A DNA stretch of 64,000 bases from Chloroflexota bacterium (GTDB taxonomy: Bacteria; Chloroflexota; Dormibacteria; Aeolococcales; Aeolococcaceae): the NCBI GenBank assembly GCA_005880985.1, contig VBIQ01000005.1, positions 372,001 to 436,000 on the forward strand, read 5' to 3'. Positions 8,056-17,938 of the stretch are shown one piece after another. Each line of letters opens with the position of its first letter. The stretch's first letter is position 1. The notes beneath the pieces are model-generated. The model was not told the DNA's origin. It saw only the letters and a program-made list of their open reading frames with translations, and did no database searches. The position numbers were made by a program, and so were the translations under genes.

Positions 8056-9466
8056 GCCCGTCGCGGTGGTGCCGCGCACGCGCGACCTCGACGACCTGCT
8101 CGAGGCGCTGCGCCAGACTGTCGCCGAGCTCGGTCTCGAGGCCTATCTCGTCGGCGGTTTCGTGCGCGACCGCCTGCGTGGTCTTGACCTCGCCGAGGTC
8201 AAGGACATCGACCTGCTGGTGGTCGGCGCCGACGGCACCGAGGTGCTGCGCCGCCTGGCCAAGCAGTTCCGCTGGGCGCCGCCACAGCAGTTCGAGCGGT
8301 TCGGCACCGCCCAGGTGCGTGGCGACGGCTTCGTGGTCGAGGTGGTGCAGGCCCGGGCCGAACGCTACGACCCTGCATCGCGCAGACCCGAGGTGCGGCC
8401 GGGCACGCTCGACGAGGACATCTGGCGGCGAGACTTCACCGTCAACGCCCTCTGCCAGACCCTCGAGGGGCTGCTGCTCGACCGCACCGGCAGGGGGCTC
8501 GACGACCTGCGCGAGGGCGTGCTGCGCACCCCGCTGGAGCCGCGTGAGACCTTCGGCGAGGACCCCCTGCGGATGTACCGAGCCGCCCGCTTCGCCGCGC
8601 AGCTGGGCTTCGCTCTGGCCCCCGGCCTGCTCGAGGCGATGCGCGGCGAGGCTCATCGCGCCGACATCCTGGGGTCGAAGCGGGTGCTCAGCGTCGAGCG
8701 GGTCGGCGAGGAGCTGCGTCGCCTGCTGGTCTCGCCCCACCCGCGCAAGGGGATGGAGGTCCTCCGCGACAGCGGCCTGCTCGGGGTGTCGATCCCCGAG
8801 CTGCAGGCGATGGTGGGCGTGGAGCAGAGCGGCTATCACCGCTACGACGTCTTCGACCACACCACCCACGCACTGGATGCGTCCCCTCCCGACCTGCTGA
8901 CCCGGCTGGGGGTGCTGTTTCATGACGTCGGCAAGCCCCCCTGCCACGCCATCGCCGAGGACGGCCGGCACACCTTCCACGATCATCCCGCCGTCGGGGC
9001 GGCGATGGTCGCCGCCATCCTCGAGCGGCTTCGTTTCAGCGGTGACGAGATCCGCGACACCGCCGCCCTGGTCCGTCTCCATCTCCGTCCCATCCAGTAC
9101 CGCGCCGAGGACTTCAGCGACAGCGCGGTGCGACGCTTGATCCGCGATGCCGGTCCACTGCGCGCCCGTCTGCTCGACGTCGCCCGGGCCGACACCATCG
9201 CGTCCGCGTTTCCCGACGTCGCCGCCCTCGACGAGTTGGAGGAGCGCATGGCCCGCCTCGACAAGGGCGAGACCCTGTCGCGCCGGCATCCGCCGCTCGA
9301 CGGCCACACCCTGATGGCGCTCGCCGGCCGTCCCCCGGGCCCATGGGTCGGCAGGGCGCAGCGTGCCCTCGAGGAGGCGGTGATCGACGGCGCCATCGAA
9401 CCCGGCGACGCCGAGGGCGCCCGCCGCTGGCTCGAGAGCCACCGCGAGCTGCTCCACAGCGACTGA
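8048..9466 (+). CDS. cca: CCA tRNA nucleotidyltransferase with HD domain
   Basis: 472 residues, overlapping the MFS gene by 8 bases, GTG start. It adds or repairs the CCA end of tRNA. Nucleotidyltransferase motif GGFVRDR is at 36-42, the metal-binding pair DID at 53-55, the RRDFTVNAL motif near 137-145, and the arginine-rich LRMYRAARFAAQLGF helix follows. A C-terminal HD domain (FHDVGKP near 297, then HxxxGA) is typical of the bacterial PolyA_pol/HD type. The absence of a separate poly(A) polymerase signature favours CCA addition. Confidence 0.88.
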   Translation: MAEPVAVVPRTRDLDDLLEALRQTVAELGLEAYLVGGFVRDRLRGLDLAEVKDIDLLVVGADGTEVLRRLAKQFRWAPPQQFERFGTAQVRGDGFVVEVVQARAERYDPASRRPEVRPGTLDEDIWRRDFTVNALCQTLEGLLLDRTGRGLDDLREGVLRTPLEPRETFGEDPLRMYRAARFAAQLGFALAPGLLEAMRGEAHRADILGSKRVLSVERVGEELRRLLVSPHPRKGMEVLRDSGLLGVSIPELQAMVGVEQSGYHRYDVFDHTTHALDASPPDLLTRLGVLFHDVGKPPCHAIAEDGRHTFHDHPAVGAAMVAAILERLRFSGDEIRDTAALVRLHLRPIQYRAEDFSDSAVRRLIRDAGPLRARLLDVARADTIASAFPDVAALDELEERMARLDKGETLSRRHPPLDGHTLMALAGRPPGPWVGRAQRALEEAVIDGAIEPGDAEGARRWLESHRELLHSD

Positions 9467-9518
9467 GCCCGCTCGAGCCGCCGACTGCAGCCCTTCGGGA
9501 GCCGGACGCCACCGCCAG

Positions 9519-9524
9519 TACAAT
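9519..9524 (+). promoter_or_regulatory. -10 box of DUF1232 gene (leaderless type)
   Basis: TACAAT, nine bases before ATG 9534. Confidence 0.5.
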
Positions 9525-9533
9525 GCCCCGGCG

Positions 9534-9986
9534 ATGCTGAACCGGATCAAGCTGGTGCGACGGCTTCTGATCGACCTTCCCCGCTACGTGAAACTGACGT
9601 ACTGCCTGCTCCGTGATCCGCGGGTTCCGGCGACGCACAAGGCGGCGATGGGGGCGGCGCTGGCGATGATCGTCACCCCGTTCATCGACATCCCGATGTG
9701 GGTCCCGGTGGTCGGCGAGATGGATGTGCTGGCGCTGACGCTGCTGGCGGCACGGCTGTTCGTGGCCACCGCGCCTGCGCCCGTCGTCGCCGAGCACGAC
9801 GAGGCGATCCGTCAGCACCGCAGCCGCTTCGACGGCGACGTTGCCCGCGGTCAGCGCCTGGCGGTGGCACTGGCGGCACGGCTGCACGGCGGGGACACGA
9901 CACCGCCGCCGGATGTGCCGTCGCGGCAACCGCGGCCTGCGGTGCAGGCGGTCAAGCCCAGTCGATCCTCGATCCCGGTGGAGTGA
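9534..9986 (+). CDS. DUF1232 (YkvA-type) protein
   Basis: 150 residues. The core LLRDPRVPATHKAA followed by the hydrophobic stretch IVTPFIDIPMWVPVVGEMD matches the DUF1232 pattern, in which a membrane-inserted hairpin follows the phrase P-(I/L)DLIPD-IPVVG. The C-terminal ~45 residues are Pro-rich and probably disordered. No enzymatic role is known. It precedes rplI by 4 bases, so it is likely the first gene of the rplI-dnaB transcription unit. Confidence 0.75.
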   Translation: MLNRIKLVRRLLIDLPRYVKLTYCLLRDPRVPATHKAAMGAALAMIVTPFIDIPMWVPVVGEMDVLALTLLAARLFVATAPAPVVAEHDEAIRQHRSRFDGDVARGQRLAVALAARLHGGDTTPPPDVPSRQPRPAVQAVKPSRSSIPVE

Positions 9987-9990
9987 ACTC

Positions 9991-10437
9991 GTGAGAGTCC
10001 TGTTCTTGCAAGAGGTGACGGGAACGGCCAAGGCCGGCGACGTCAAGGAGGTCGCGCCCGGCTACGCTCGCAACTACCTCTTTCCCAAGCACCTTGCGGT
10101 TGCCGCCGACGACCGGACCATCGAACAGGTCCGTCAGCGCGAGGAGGCGGCTCGGCGACGCGCCGAGAAGGCGTTGACGGAGGCCCGTGACATCGAGCGC
10201 CGGCTGCGCCGCATCACCGTGACCCTCTACGCCAAGACCGGGGAGGGGGGACGCCTCTTCGGCTCGATCACCAACGCCGACATCGCCCAGCAGCTCAAGC
10301 GGGAGGCCGGCATCGACCTCGACAAGCGCAAGGTCGAGGTGGAGCCGCCGATCCGCTCCCTCGGCCCGCACGAGGTGACGGTGCAGCTGCACAGCGACAT
10401 CACCGCGACGCTGCGCGTGGTCGTCGCGGCGCAGTGA
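9991..10437 (+). CDS. rplI: 50S ribosomal protein L9
   Basis: 148 residues, the usual L9 length. GTG start; VLFLQEVTGTAKAGDV and the family core GYARNYLFPKHLA (about residues 24-36) are clear, followed by the long connecting helix rich in Glu/Arg/Ala and the C-terminal rRNA-binding domain with GRLFGSIT. It lies directly before dnaB with a 4-base GTGA overlap, the common bacterial rplI-dnaB order. Confidence 0.97.
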   Translation: MRVLFLQEVTGTAKAGDVKEVAPGYARNYLFPKHLAVAADDRTIEQVRQREEAARRRAEKALTEARDIERRLRRITVTLYAKTGEGGRLFGSITNADIAQQLKREAGIDLDKRKVEVEPPIRSLGPHEVTVQLHSDITATLRVVVAAQ

Positions 10438-11816
10438 TCACCCCGCCGCCCCACACCGCACTCGGGGCGGCCGAGGCCGCCATCAGTGCCCCGGGCATGC
10501 GGCTTCAACCGCATGACGTCGAGGCCGAGAAGTCGGTCCTGGGGGCGATCATGCTCGACCAGAACGCGGTGGCGACCGTCCGCGACATGCTCGAACCGGC
10601 CGATTTCTACGTCGAGCGGCACGTGCTCATCTACCGGGCGGCGGTGGAGCTCTCCGACCGCGGTGAGCCGATCGACGTGCTCACCCTGCGTGGCCAGCTC
10701 GAGCGTGCGGGATCGCTGCCACGTTCGGGAGGCACCGAGTACCTTGCCGCGCTCAGTGTCGCGGTCCCGACCGCCGCCAACGTCAAGCACTACGCCGACA
10801 TCGTTGTCGAGCACGCGCTGCGGCGCCGCCTCATCCAGGCAGGCGGCGAGGTGGCGTCACTCGGCTTCGACCTCGGCCTCTCCGCCCGCGAGGCGGCCGA
10901 CCGAGCCGAGCAGCGCATCTTCGCCGCCAGCGATCAGCGTCACACCACCGAGGCGACGCACATCATGCCGATCCTCAAGGAGACCTGGTCGCAGCTGGAG
11001 ACGATGCTCGGCCGCAAGCGTTTCATCACCGGTGTGCCCACCAACTACGGTGAGCTCGACAATGTGACCCAGGGGCTGCAACCGAGCGAGCTGATCATCC
11101 TGGCGGCACGACCAGCGGTCGGCAAGACCTCCTTCGCCCTCAACATCGCTCGCAACGCGGCGGTGCTGGCCAAGCAACCGGTGGCGATCTTCTCCCTGGA
11201 GATGTCGAAGGAGTCACTGGTTCAGCGCCTGCTGTGCAGCGAGGCGGCCGTCGACTCCTTCCTGCTCAAGACCGGGCAGGCGGACGCCACCGTCTTCGCC
11301 CGCATCGCCCAGGCGATGGACCGGCTCACCAACGCCGAGCTCTGGATCGACGACACCCCCGGTCTCAGTATCGCCAACCTGCGCTCTAGGGTGCGCCGGA
11401 TGAAGGCCCAGCACAACATCGCGCTGGTGGTCGTCGATTACCTGCAGTTGATGCACGGCGGTCGCCAGGAATCACGGGTGCAGGAGGTCTCCGACATCTC
11501 TGCCGGCCTGAAGTCGATCGCCAAGGAATTGCGGATGCCGGTGCTGGCGCTCTCACAAATGTCCCGCGAGTCGGAGCGGCGCACCGACCGGCGACCACAA
11601 CTCAGCGACCTGAGAGAGAGCGGGAGTATCGAGCAGGACTCGGATATCGTCCTGTTTCTCTACCGCGAGGGCATGCACAATCCCGAGATCGATCGCTCGG
11701 ACACCAAGCTGATCGTGGCCAAGAACCGCAACGGGCCGATCAAGGAGATCGACCTGGTGTTCATCGCCGAGCAGACCGCCTTCCGCGAGCCGTACCGGGT
11801 CCGCGGCGAGGGCTGA
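10434..11816 (+). CDS. dnaB: Replicative DNA helicase DnaB
   Basis: 460 residues. The N-terminal primase-interaction domain begins with PHDVEAEKSVLGAIMLD. The RecA-type ATPase domain has Walker A ARPAVGKTSFA at about 224-234, the catalytic Glu in FSLEMSK, Walker B VVVDYLQLM, the DnaB signature LSQMSRESERR and an arginine-finger region SGSIEQDSD. No intein interrupts it, although dnaB is a frequent intein site. Start GTG overlaps the rplI stop. Confidence 0.97.
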   Translation: MITPPPHTALGAAEAAISAPGMRLQPHDVEAEKSVLGAIMLDQNAVATVRDMLEPADFYVERHVLIYRAAVELSDRGEPIDVLTLRGQLERAGSLPRSGGTEYLAALSVAVPTAANVKHYADIVVEHALRRRLIQAGGEVASLGFDLGLSAREAADRAEQRIFAASDQRHTTEATHIMPILKETWSQLETMLGRKRFITGVPTNYGELDNVTQGLQPSELIILAARPAVGKTSFALNIARNAAVLAKQPVAIFSLEMSKESLVQRLLCSEAAVDSFLLKTGQADATVFARIAQAMDRLTNAELWIDDTPGLSIANLRSRVRRMKAQHNIALVVVDYLQLMHGGRQESRVQEVSDISAGLKSIAKELRMPVLALSQMSRESERRTDRRPQLSDLRESGSIEQDSDIVLFLYREGMHNPEIDRSDTKLIVAKNRNGPIKEIDLVFIAEQTAFREPYRVRGEG

Positions 11817-11819
11817 GAC

Positions 11820-12553
11820 GTGTCGTCGCGGGGCGAGCCACGGGCGACGCCGCTGCCGACCGCCGACGCCACCCGCGAGGCGCTGGGCATGACCGTGCAC
11901 GAACTGCGCCGCCCGCTCACCGTGATCACCAGCTACGCCCAGCTGCTCTCCGGCGGCATGCTCGGCGAGGTTCCGGCGGCGGCGATGACGGCGGTGGAGT
12001 CGATGGTGGAAGCTGCCGATGCCATGCTGGCTCTCATCGAGGGACTGGCGGAGGTGGTCCGGCTCGGTGACCCCGCCGATCAGCCGGTCATCACCGAGGT
12101 CGCGGCGGACGAGCTGCTGGAGCCGGTCCTCGCCGAGGTGGCACCGATGGCGATGCTTCGCGGGGTGCGGCTCGAGATCGACGCGGCGGAGGGCCTGCGG
12201 GTCCGCGGCGATGCCCGCCGGCTGGGACTGGCGCTCGGCAATCTCTGCACCAACGCCGTCACCTACTCGGCCGAGAACACCACGGTGCAGGTCACCGCCC
12301 GGGGTCACCGCGGCGAGGTGGTGATCGCGGTGCGTGACCGGGGGCCAGGCGTCCCGCCCGAGGAGGAGCCCAGGATCTTCGACAAGTACTACCGCGGCCG
12401 GCTGGGCCGGCGCGAGCATCCCACCGGTTCCGGGCTCGGGCTGTTCCTGGCACGCGCCGTGGCCGAGGGAGCCGGCGGCTCGCTGACAGCCAACGCCGCC
12501 GAGGGCGGCGGCATGGAGTTCGTGCTGCGGCTGCCGGTGGCAGAGCGGGGCTA

Positions 12554-12554
<1 letters not shown>
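11820..12554 (+). CDS. Soluble sensor histidine kinase without a sensor domain
   Basis: 244 residues made only of a dimerisation/phosphoacceptor helix pair and a HATPase_c domain. H-box VHELRRPLTVI puts the phosphorylated His at residue 27; the N-box is LCTNAVTYSAEN, the G1 box VRDRGPGVP and the G2 box GSGLGLF. There is no membrane span or PAS/GAF domain, so the signal must arrive from a partner protein. No response regulator is adjacent; the nearest is the lone receiver protein at 40777-41166. It is three bases after dnaB and its stop overlaps the fumC start. Confidence 0.87.
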
Positions 12555-13978
<1,424 letters not shown>

Positions 13979-13985
13979 CCGGATC

Positions 13986-14005
13986 GTCGCGCGTGGCGGC
14001 GCGAC
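13986..14005. terminator. GC-rich hairpin between convergent genes
   Basis: A perfect 7-bp inverted repeat (GTCGCGC / GCGCGAC) with a six-base loop sits just after fumC and before the end of the DedA gene. There is no T-run, so it is at most a weak or factor-dependent terminator. Confidence 0.35.
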
Positions 14006-14021
14006 CACGACCCGCGCGGGT

Positions 14022-14636
14022 TCACGCCACGGCGCGCTCGAGACGGCGGCGGCGGATGCGGCGCCGCCAGCTGTACGCGAGCACCGCTCCGGTCACCACC
14101 AGTGCCGCCCCGATGACGCGATCGACCCATGGCAGCACCGGCGTCACCGAGTCGCCGAGGGTAAAGCCGAGCAGGGTGAACCCACCGAGCCAGACCACCG
14201 TCGAGGGCACCACCCCGGCGATGAAGACGCGCGGGGGGAGGCGCAGGCAGCCGGCGGCAAACGAGGCGTTGATGCGGGTGCCCGGGAGGATGCGGGCGAT
14301 CACAATGCCACGGGCGCCGGCGCGCGCCAACCAGCGCTCGGCTCGCTCCAGCCGGCTCGCGGTCAACCCCAGTCGCCACCCCAGCCGCAGCACCAGCGGC
14401 CGGCCCGCGTACCGGCTGATCGCGTAGCAGCAGAGGGCGCCGGCAACGGCGCTGGAGTAGCCGAGGGGGAGGAACACCAGCAGCCGGGTGGAGTGGATCG
14501 CGGCCAGGTATCCGGCGGCGATGAGGATCAGATCGCCGGGCAGGAAGGGCAGCGGCAACCCCGCCTCCTCCACGAAGACCAGCAAGCAGATCAGCGCGTA
14601 CGCCTGAAATCCGTCCAGCGCGTGCAACCACTCCAT
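14022..14636 (-). CDS. DedA/VTT-domain membrane protein
   Basis: 204 residues. The VTT (SNARE-associated) fold is shown by FVEEAGLPLPFLPGD near 21-35, the GALCCYAISRYAGR segment and ARILPGTRINASFAAG near 112-127, where the conserved R-xxPGxR loop lies. Five or so hydrophobic segments and an Arg-rich C-terminal tail. DedA proteins are proton-coupled flippases for undecaprenyl phosphate or phospholipids; which one is not decidable here. ATG 14636 follows a TATCCT box by ten bases. Confidence 0.88.
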   Translation of the reverse strand: MEWLHALDGFQAYALICLLVFVEEAGLPLPFLPGDLILIAAGYLAAIHSTRLLVFLPLGYSSAVAGALCCYAISRYAGRPLVLRLGWRLGLTASRLERAERWLARAGARGIVIARILPGTRINASFAAGCLRLPPRVFIAGVVPSTVVWLGGFTLLGFTLGDSVTPVLPWVDRVIGAALVVTGAVLAYSWRRRIRRRRLERAVA

Positions 14637-14646
14637 GGCCGTCGCG

Positions 14647-14652
14647 AGGATA
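14647..14652 (-). promoter_or_regulatory. -10 box of DedA gene (leaderless type)
   Basis: TATCCT on the minus strand, ten bases before ATG 14636. Confidence 0.45.
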
Positions 14653-14682
14653 TCCCAGGAACGGACAGAGCGCCCGCACCGC

Positions 14683-14688
14683 TAGACT
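14683..14688 (+). promoter_or_regulatory. -10 box of hydroxyacyl-CoA dehydrogenase gene (leaderless type)
   Basis: TAGACT, eight bases before GTG 14697. It is back-to-back with the DedA promoter. Confidence 0.5.
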
Positions 14689-14696
14689 CGCCGGCC

Positions 14697-15563
14697 GTGA
14701 CCGCTGACGAGATTCGCACCATCGCCGTGGTCGGAGCCGGGACCATGGGCAGCCAGATCGCGTACCAGGTTGCCCTGAGCGGCTACCCCGTCCACCTCTA
14801 CAGCCGCTCCAACGAGCGGCTGACCAGCGCGGTGGGCCACTGCGGCAAGCTGCTGCTCAAGCGGGTCGAGAAGGGCAAGCTGGAGCAGACCGACTGCGAT
14901 GCGGCGATGGAGCGGGTCAGCACCACCACCGACCTTGCGGAGGCCTGCGGCAGCGCCGACCTGGTGATCAAGTCGGTTGCCGAGGATCGCCGCCTGAAGC
15001 GCGACATGTTCTCCGCCATCTCCGAGGTGGCGCCCGAGCACGCCATCCTGGCAACCAACTCCTCGACCATGGCCTCGTCGTTCTTCGCCGACTGCGTTCG
15101 CAATCCTGCGCGCCTGCTCAACCTCCACTTCTTCAACCCGGCCATGGTGATGCAGCTGGTGGAGGTGGTGCGCGGACCCCACACCGCCGAGGACACGGTG
15201 ACCACGGCGATGGAGTTCGCCCGCCGCATCGGCAAGACGCCGGTGCTGGTCAACAAGGAGGCCTACGGCTTCGTCGCCAACCGCATCGCGTTCATCGCCA
15301 TGCAGGAGGCGTTCAAGCTGGTCGAGGAGGGCGTGGTCTCGATGGAGGACGCCGACCTCGCGGTGCGCAACGGTCTCGGTTGGCCGATGGGCATGTTCGA
15401 ACTCGCCGACCTGGTCGGCCTCGATGTGACCGAGAACATCCTGTCTCAGGGTCACTACCAGACCGGCGAGGAGCGCTGGCGGCCGACACCGATCCTCACC
15501 GACCACGTCGCCCGCGGCGAGCTCGGGCGCAAGACCGGTCGGGGGTTCTACCCGAGCAGGTAG
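14697..15563 (+). CDS. 3-hydroxyacyl-CoA (3-hydroxybutyryl-CoA) dehydrogenase
   Basis: 288 residues. Oxidises 3-hydroxyacyl-CoA with NAD. Rossmann motif VVGAGTMGSQIA lies at residues 9-20; ATNSSTMASS, LHFFNPAMVMQLVEVV (the catalytic His is in HFFNP) and EAYGFVANRI mark the HCDH family, and the C-terminal helical domain ends GRKTGRGFYPSR. The length fits the single-domain, 3-hydroxybutyryl-CoA type. The GTG start is chosen because the Rossmann strand begins eight residues later and the -10 box is immediately upstream; the frame is open further upstream but antisense to DedA. Confidence 0.9.
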   Translation: MTADEIRTIAVVGAGTMGSQIAYQVALSGYPVHLYSRSNERLTSAVGHCGKLLLKRVEKGKLEQTDCDAAMERVSTTTDLAEACGSADLVIKSVAEDRRLKRDMFSAISEVAPEHAILATNSSTMASSFFADCVRNPARLLNLHFFNPAMVMQLVEVVRGPHTAEDTVTTAMEFARRIGKTPVLVNKEAYGFVANRIAFIAMQEAFKLVEEGVVSMEDADLAVRNGLGWPMGMFELADLVGLDVTENILSQGHYQTGEERWRPTPILTDHVARGELGRKTGRGFYPSR

Positions 15564-15585
15564 CCCAGCACCCCGGGCAGCTCGG

Positions 15586-16488
15586 CTACGGTGCCTGGAG
15601 CACCAGGATGTTCTGGTGCACGATGTTGGGGACGAAACCATAGGGATAGCCGTATGGTCGGACCCGGCTACCGGTGCCATACCAGACCTTGATTCCCTTG
15701 AGCACGAAGCCGGCCGCTTCGAACCGGCGAGCGACCTCGGCAGAGGCGAACACGTAGCGTCCCTGCTGATAGGAGTCGCGCATGATCACCGCGCAGTACC
15801 CACGGGGGCGCACCACCGGCAGCAACAGTCGGGCCACCTCCTCCATGGCCTGGTAGTAGTGGTCGAAGCTGTCCAGGTTACGGAGGTCTCCGTCGTCGTC
15901 ACTGAAGCGGTCGAAGTCGGTGTGCCGCGCCTGCACCTGGTAGCGACCGTCGCACATGGTCTTGTCGAGAGCGATCGAGTAGGGCGGATCGGTCGCGATG
16001 CAGTCGAAGACCCGACCGTTTGCCGCCAGCTCGGCGAGCACCCTCCGGCAATCGCCGAGAACGACCTCCTGCTCGGGCAGTCCTTCACGTCGCGTCACCT
16101 CACGGTAGACCTCGAGCCACTCCGGGTTGATCTCGATCCCGGTCGCGACCCGGTCACAGAGAGAGGCGCCGAGCAGGGTCCCGCCGACGCCGCAGAAGGG
16201 GTCGAGCACCGAACCTCGGGGCCGGGTGAAGAACTCGATGAGATGGCGCATCAGCAGTGGAGGCTTGTTGGCCCCGTGGCGGCGGCGCAGCTCCTGGCCG
16301 GCGTGCGCCGGATAGGAGGTGCGCAGCACCGTCTTGGTGAAGTACAGCCACTCGTTGCCGCTCAGGGTATTGAGGCGGTTCTGAGGATGGACGTCACCCC
16401 GGGTCCAGCGCACGACGCCGTCGTCGCCGTCGTCCCCCTCGTCTCCGTCAGCACGGATGTCGTCTGGAAGTGGGTCCAACCGTCTCAT
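15586..16488 (-). CDS. Orphan DNA methyltransferase (N4-cytosine/N6-adenine type)
   Basis: 300 residues. SAM-binding motif I is LDPFCGVGGT (95-104) and catalytic motif IV is DPPY (167-170); motif I precedes motif IV. The N-terminal part (WLYFTKTVLRTSYPAHAG, then NKPPLLMRHLI) is like enzymes of the N6_N4_Mtase family, and DPPY is used by both N6-adenine and N4-cytosine enzymes. The first 25 residues are strongly acidic. No restriction endonuclease or specificity gene is nearby, so it is an orphan methylase, or possibly an RNA methylase of the same fold. ATG 16488 follows a TATGCT box by six bases. Confidence 0.8.
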   Translation of the reverse strand: MRRLDPLPDDIRADGDEGDDGDDGVVRWTRGDVHPQNRLNTLSGNEWLYFTKTVLRTSYPAHAGQELRRRHGANKPPLLMRHLIEFFTRPRGSVLDPFCGVGGTLLGASLCDRVATGIEINPEWLEVYREVTRREGLPEQEVVLGDCRRVLAELAANGRVFDCIATDPPYSIALDKTMCDGRYQVQARHTDFDRFSDDDGDLRNLDSFDHYYQAMEEVARLLLPVVRPRGYCAVIMRDSYQQGRYVFASAEVARRFEAAGFVLKGIKVWYGTGSRVRPYGYPYGFVPNIVHQNILVLQAP

Positions 16489-16494
16489 GGGGCG

Positions 16495-16500
16495 AGCATA
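16495..16500 (-). promoter_or_regulatory. -10 box of methyltransferase gene (leaderless type)
   Basis: TATGCT on the minus strand, six bases before ATG 16488. Confidence 0.5.
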
Positions 16501-16574
16501 CGAGGCGCACCCCGCTTGCGCCGCATCTCAGCCCGAGTCGGCGTCGCCCACTGACGCGGCGGGAGCGCGACCCC

Positions 16575-16580
16575 TACACT
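16575..16580 (+). promoter_or_regulatory. -10 box of ACT-domain gene (leaderless type)
   Basis: TACACT, seven bases before ATG 16588. A possible -35 element, CTGACG, lies 17-18 bases upstream. Confidence 0.55.
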
Positions 16581-16587
16581 CCGCCAG

Positions 16588-17028
16588 ATGGCCATGTTCG
16601 AGTCGCTTCAGAAGCTGTTCGCCGCCACCCGGGTGCGCCGCGAGGAGGTGCCCTACGTCGTCTGCCGGCTGCAGCCCGGCACGCCGCTCGAGCGGGTGGT
16701 GCAGCTCCAACCGCCCCCGCTGTGTGTTGCGGTCGAACCGGATGGCGCCACCGTCTTCCTACCGGAGGCTGAGCTGCCGACGCTGCAGTCGGTGGTGCCG
16801 GTGGCGGAGCACGACGGTCCCTGGGCGGTCTTCGGCCTGTACGCGCCATTCGACTTCGGCGTCACCGGATACCTCGCCCGCGTCTGCGAAGCCCTGGCGG
16901 CGCGCGAGATCCCGGTGCTCTCGCTGGCAACCTACCGCCGCGATTTCATCCTCGTGCCCGGCAGCCGCGCCGAGGATGCCCAGGCCGCGCTCGACAGCCT
17001 GATCCTCACCAGCGGACGCGGAGCCTGA
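16588..17028 (+). CDS. ACT-domain (CASTOR/ACT_7-like) protein
   Basis: 146 residues with two ACT-like halves. The second, WAVFGLYAPFDFGVTGYLARVCEALAAR and then LATYRRDFILVP, split here for length, matches the ACT_7 pattern of stand-alone amino-acid-binding proteins related to the aspartokinase regulatory domain. The first half carries VVCRLQPGTPLE and FLPEAEL. It probably senses an amino acid; the ligand and partner are unknown. Confidence 0.75.
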   Translation: MAMFESLQKLFAATRVRREEVPYVVCRLQPGTPLERVVQLQPPPLCVAVEPDGATVFLPEAELPTLQSVVPVAEHDGPWAVFGLYAPFDFGVTGYLARVCEALAAREIPVLSLATYRRDFILVPGSRAEDAQAALDSLILTSGRGA

Positions 17029-17056
17029 TGGCGCCGCCGGCAACCGCGGTGCACCC

Positions 17057-17938
17057 CTAGGCAAGGTCCAGGGCTTCGAGGACGTCGGCCACCCCGCCCT
17101 CCTCGGGTGCGCCACAGAGCGCGTCGGCGGACCGCTTGACCGCCGTCGGAGCGGTGTGCACCGCCACCGCGAAGCCACAGAGCTCGAGCATGTCGAGGTC
17201 GTTGGGGGCGTCGCCGACGGCCACCGCGTCAGCCGGGTCGACGCCGTGGCGACGGCACAGCCGCCGCAGCGCCGGCCCCTTTCCCGCTCGTGGGTTGACG
17301 ACCTCGACGAAGGGCGGGAGCGAACGGGTCACCCGGGCAGCCGGACCCAGCGCGGCAGCAATCTCCGACTCACACCGGTCCGCTTCCGCGGGATCGGTGA
17401 CCACGCACACCAACTTGGTGCTGCCCTGGGAGACGGCGTGCTCGAGGTCGTTGACGAAGTGGATGGGCACCCGGGCGATGCCCGCGTACAGGTGGGCCTC
17501 GGGGCGGTCCTCTTCGCACACCAGCCGCTCACCGATGTAGGCCTGGCGGTGCCATCCGCCGGTACGCGCCCTGCGCACCGCGGACGCCGCCGTCGCCGCA
17601 TCCACGCCCTCCTCGCTCAGCAGCCTGCCCAGCGGAACGCCATCCAGCTCCGGGTCGCCCGCCTCCGGAAGCTCGCGCATCACCGCACCCTGATAGCAGA
17701 TCAGCGGCTCCCGCACCCGCAGCTCCTGCGCCCAGGGCAGGGTGGAGCGATACATGCGGCCGCTGGCGATCACCACCGGGGTGCCGCCGGCGACGGTGGC
17801 GCGCACGGCGTCGCGGATGCGCGGGTGCAGCCGCAGCTGCGCGTCGATGCAGGTTCCGTCGAGGTCGAGGGCCACCAGCCGCACACGCCGCCCCGGACGG
17901 GGCGCGCTGCTGATCGGAGGCGGATCGATCGCCGTCAC
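17057..17938 (-). CDS. HAD-superfamily phosphatase, Cof/sugar-phosphatase type
   Basis: 293 residues. HAD motif I is LDLDGTCID (25-33), motif II IASGR (57-61), and motif III/IV is AGKGPALRRLCRR (218-230) with VGDAPNDLDML (241-251). A type IIB cap lies between. The Cof family dephosphorylates sugar phosphates and related metabolites. The GTG at 17938 overlaps the stop of the upstream dehydrogenase (GTGA), so the two form an operon. Confidence 0.87.
   Translation of the reverse strand: MTAIDPPPISSAPRPGRRVRLVALDLDGTCIDAQLRLHPRIRDAVRATVAGGTPVVIASGRMYRSTLPWAQELRVREPLICYQGAVMRELPEAGDPELDGVPLGRLLSEEGVDAATAASAVRRARTGGWHRQAYIGERLVCEEDRPEAHLYAGIARVPIHFVNDLEHAVSQGSTKLVCVVTDPAEADRCESEIAAALGPAARVTRSLPPFVEVVNPRAGKGPALRRLCRRHGVDPADAVAVGDAPNDLDMLELCGFAVAVHTAPTAVKRSADALCGAPEEGGVADVLEALDLA

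Noticed and set aside
10434..11816. Intein in dnaB
   Set aside because: The Walker A and following regions are continuous and the total length (460) is that of an uninterrupted DnaB.
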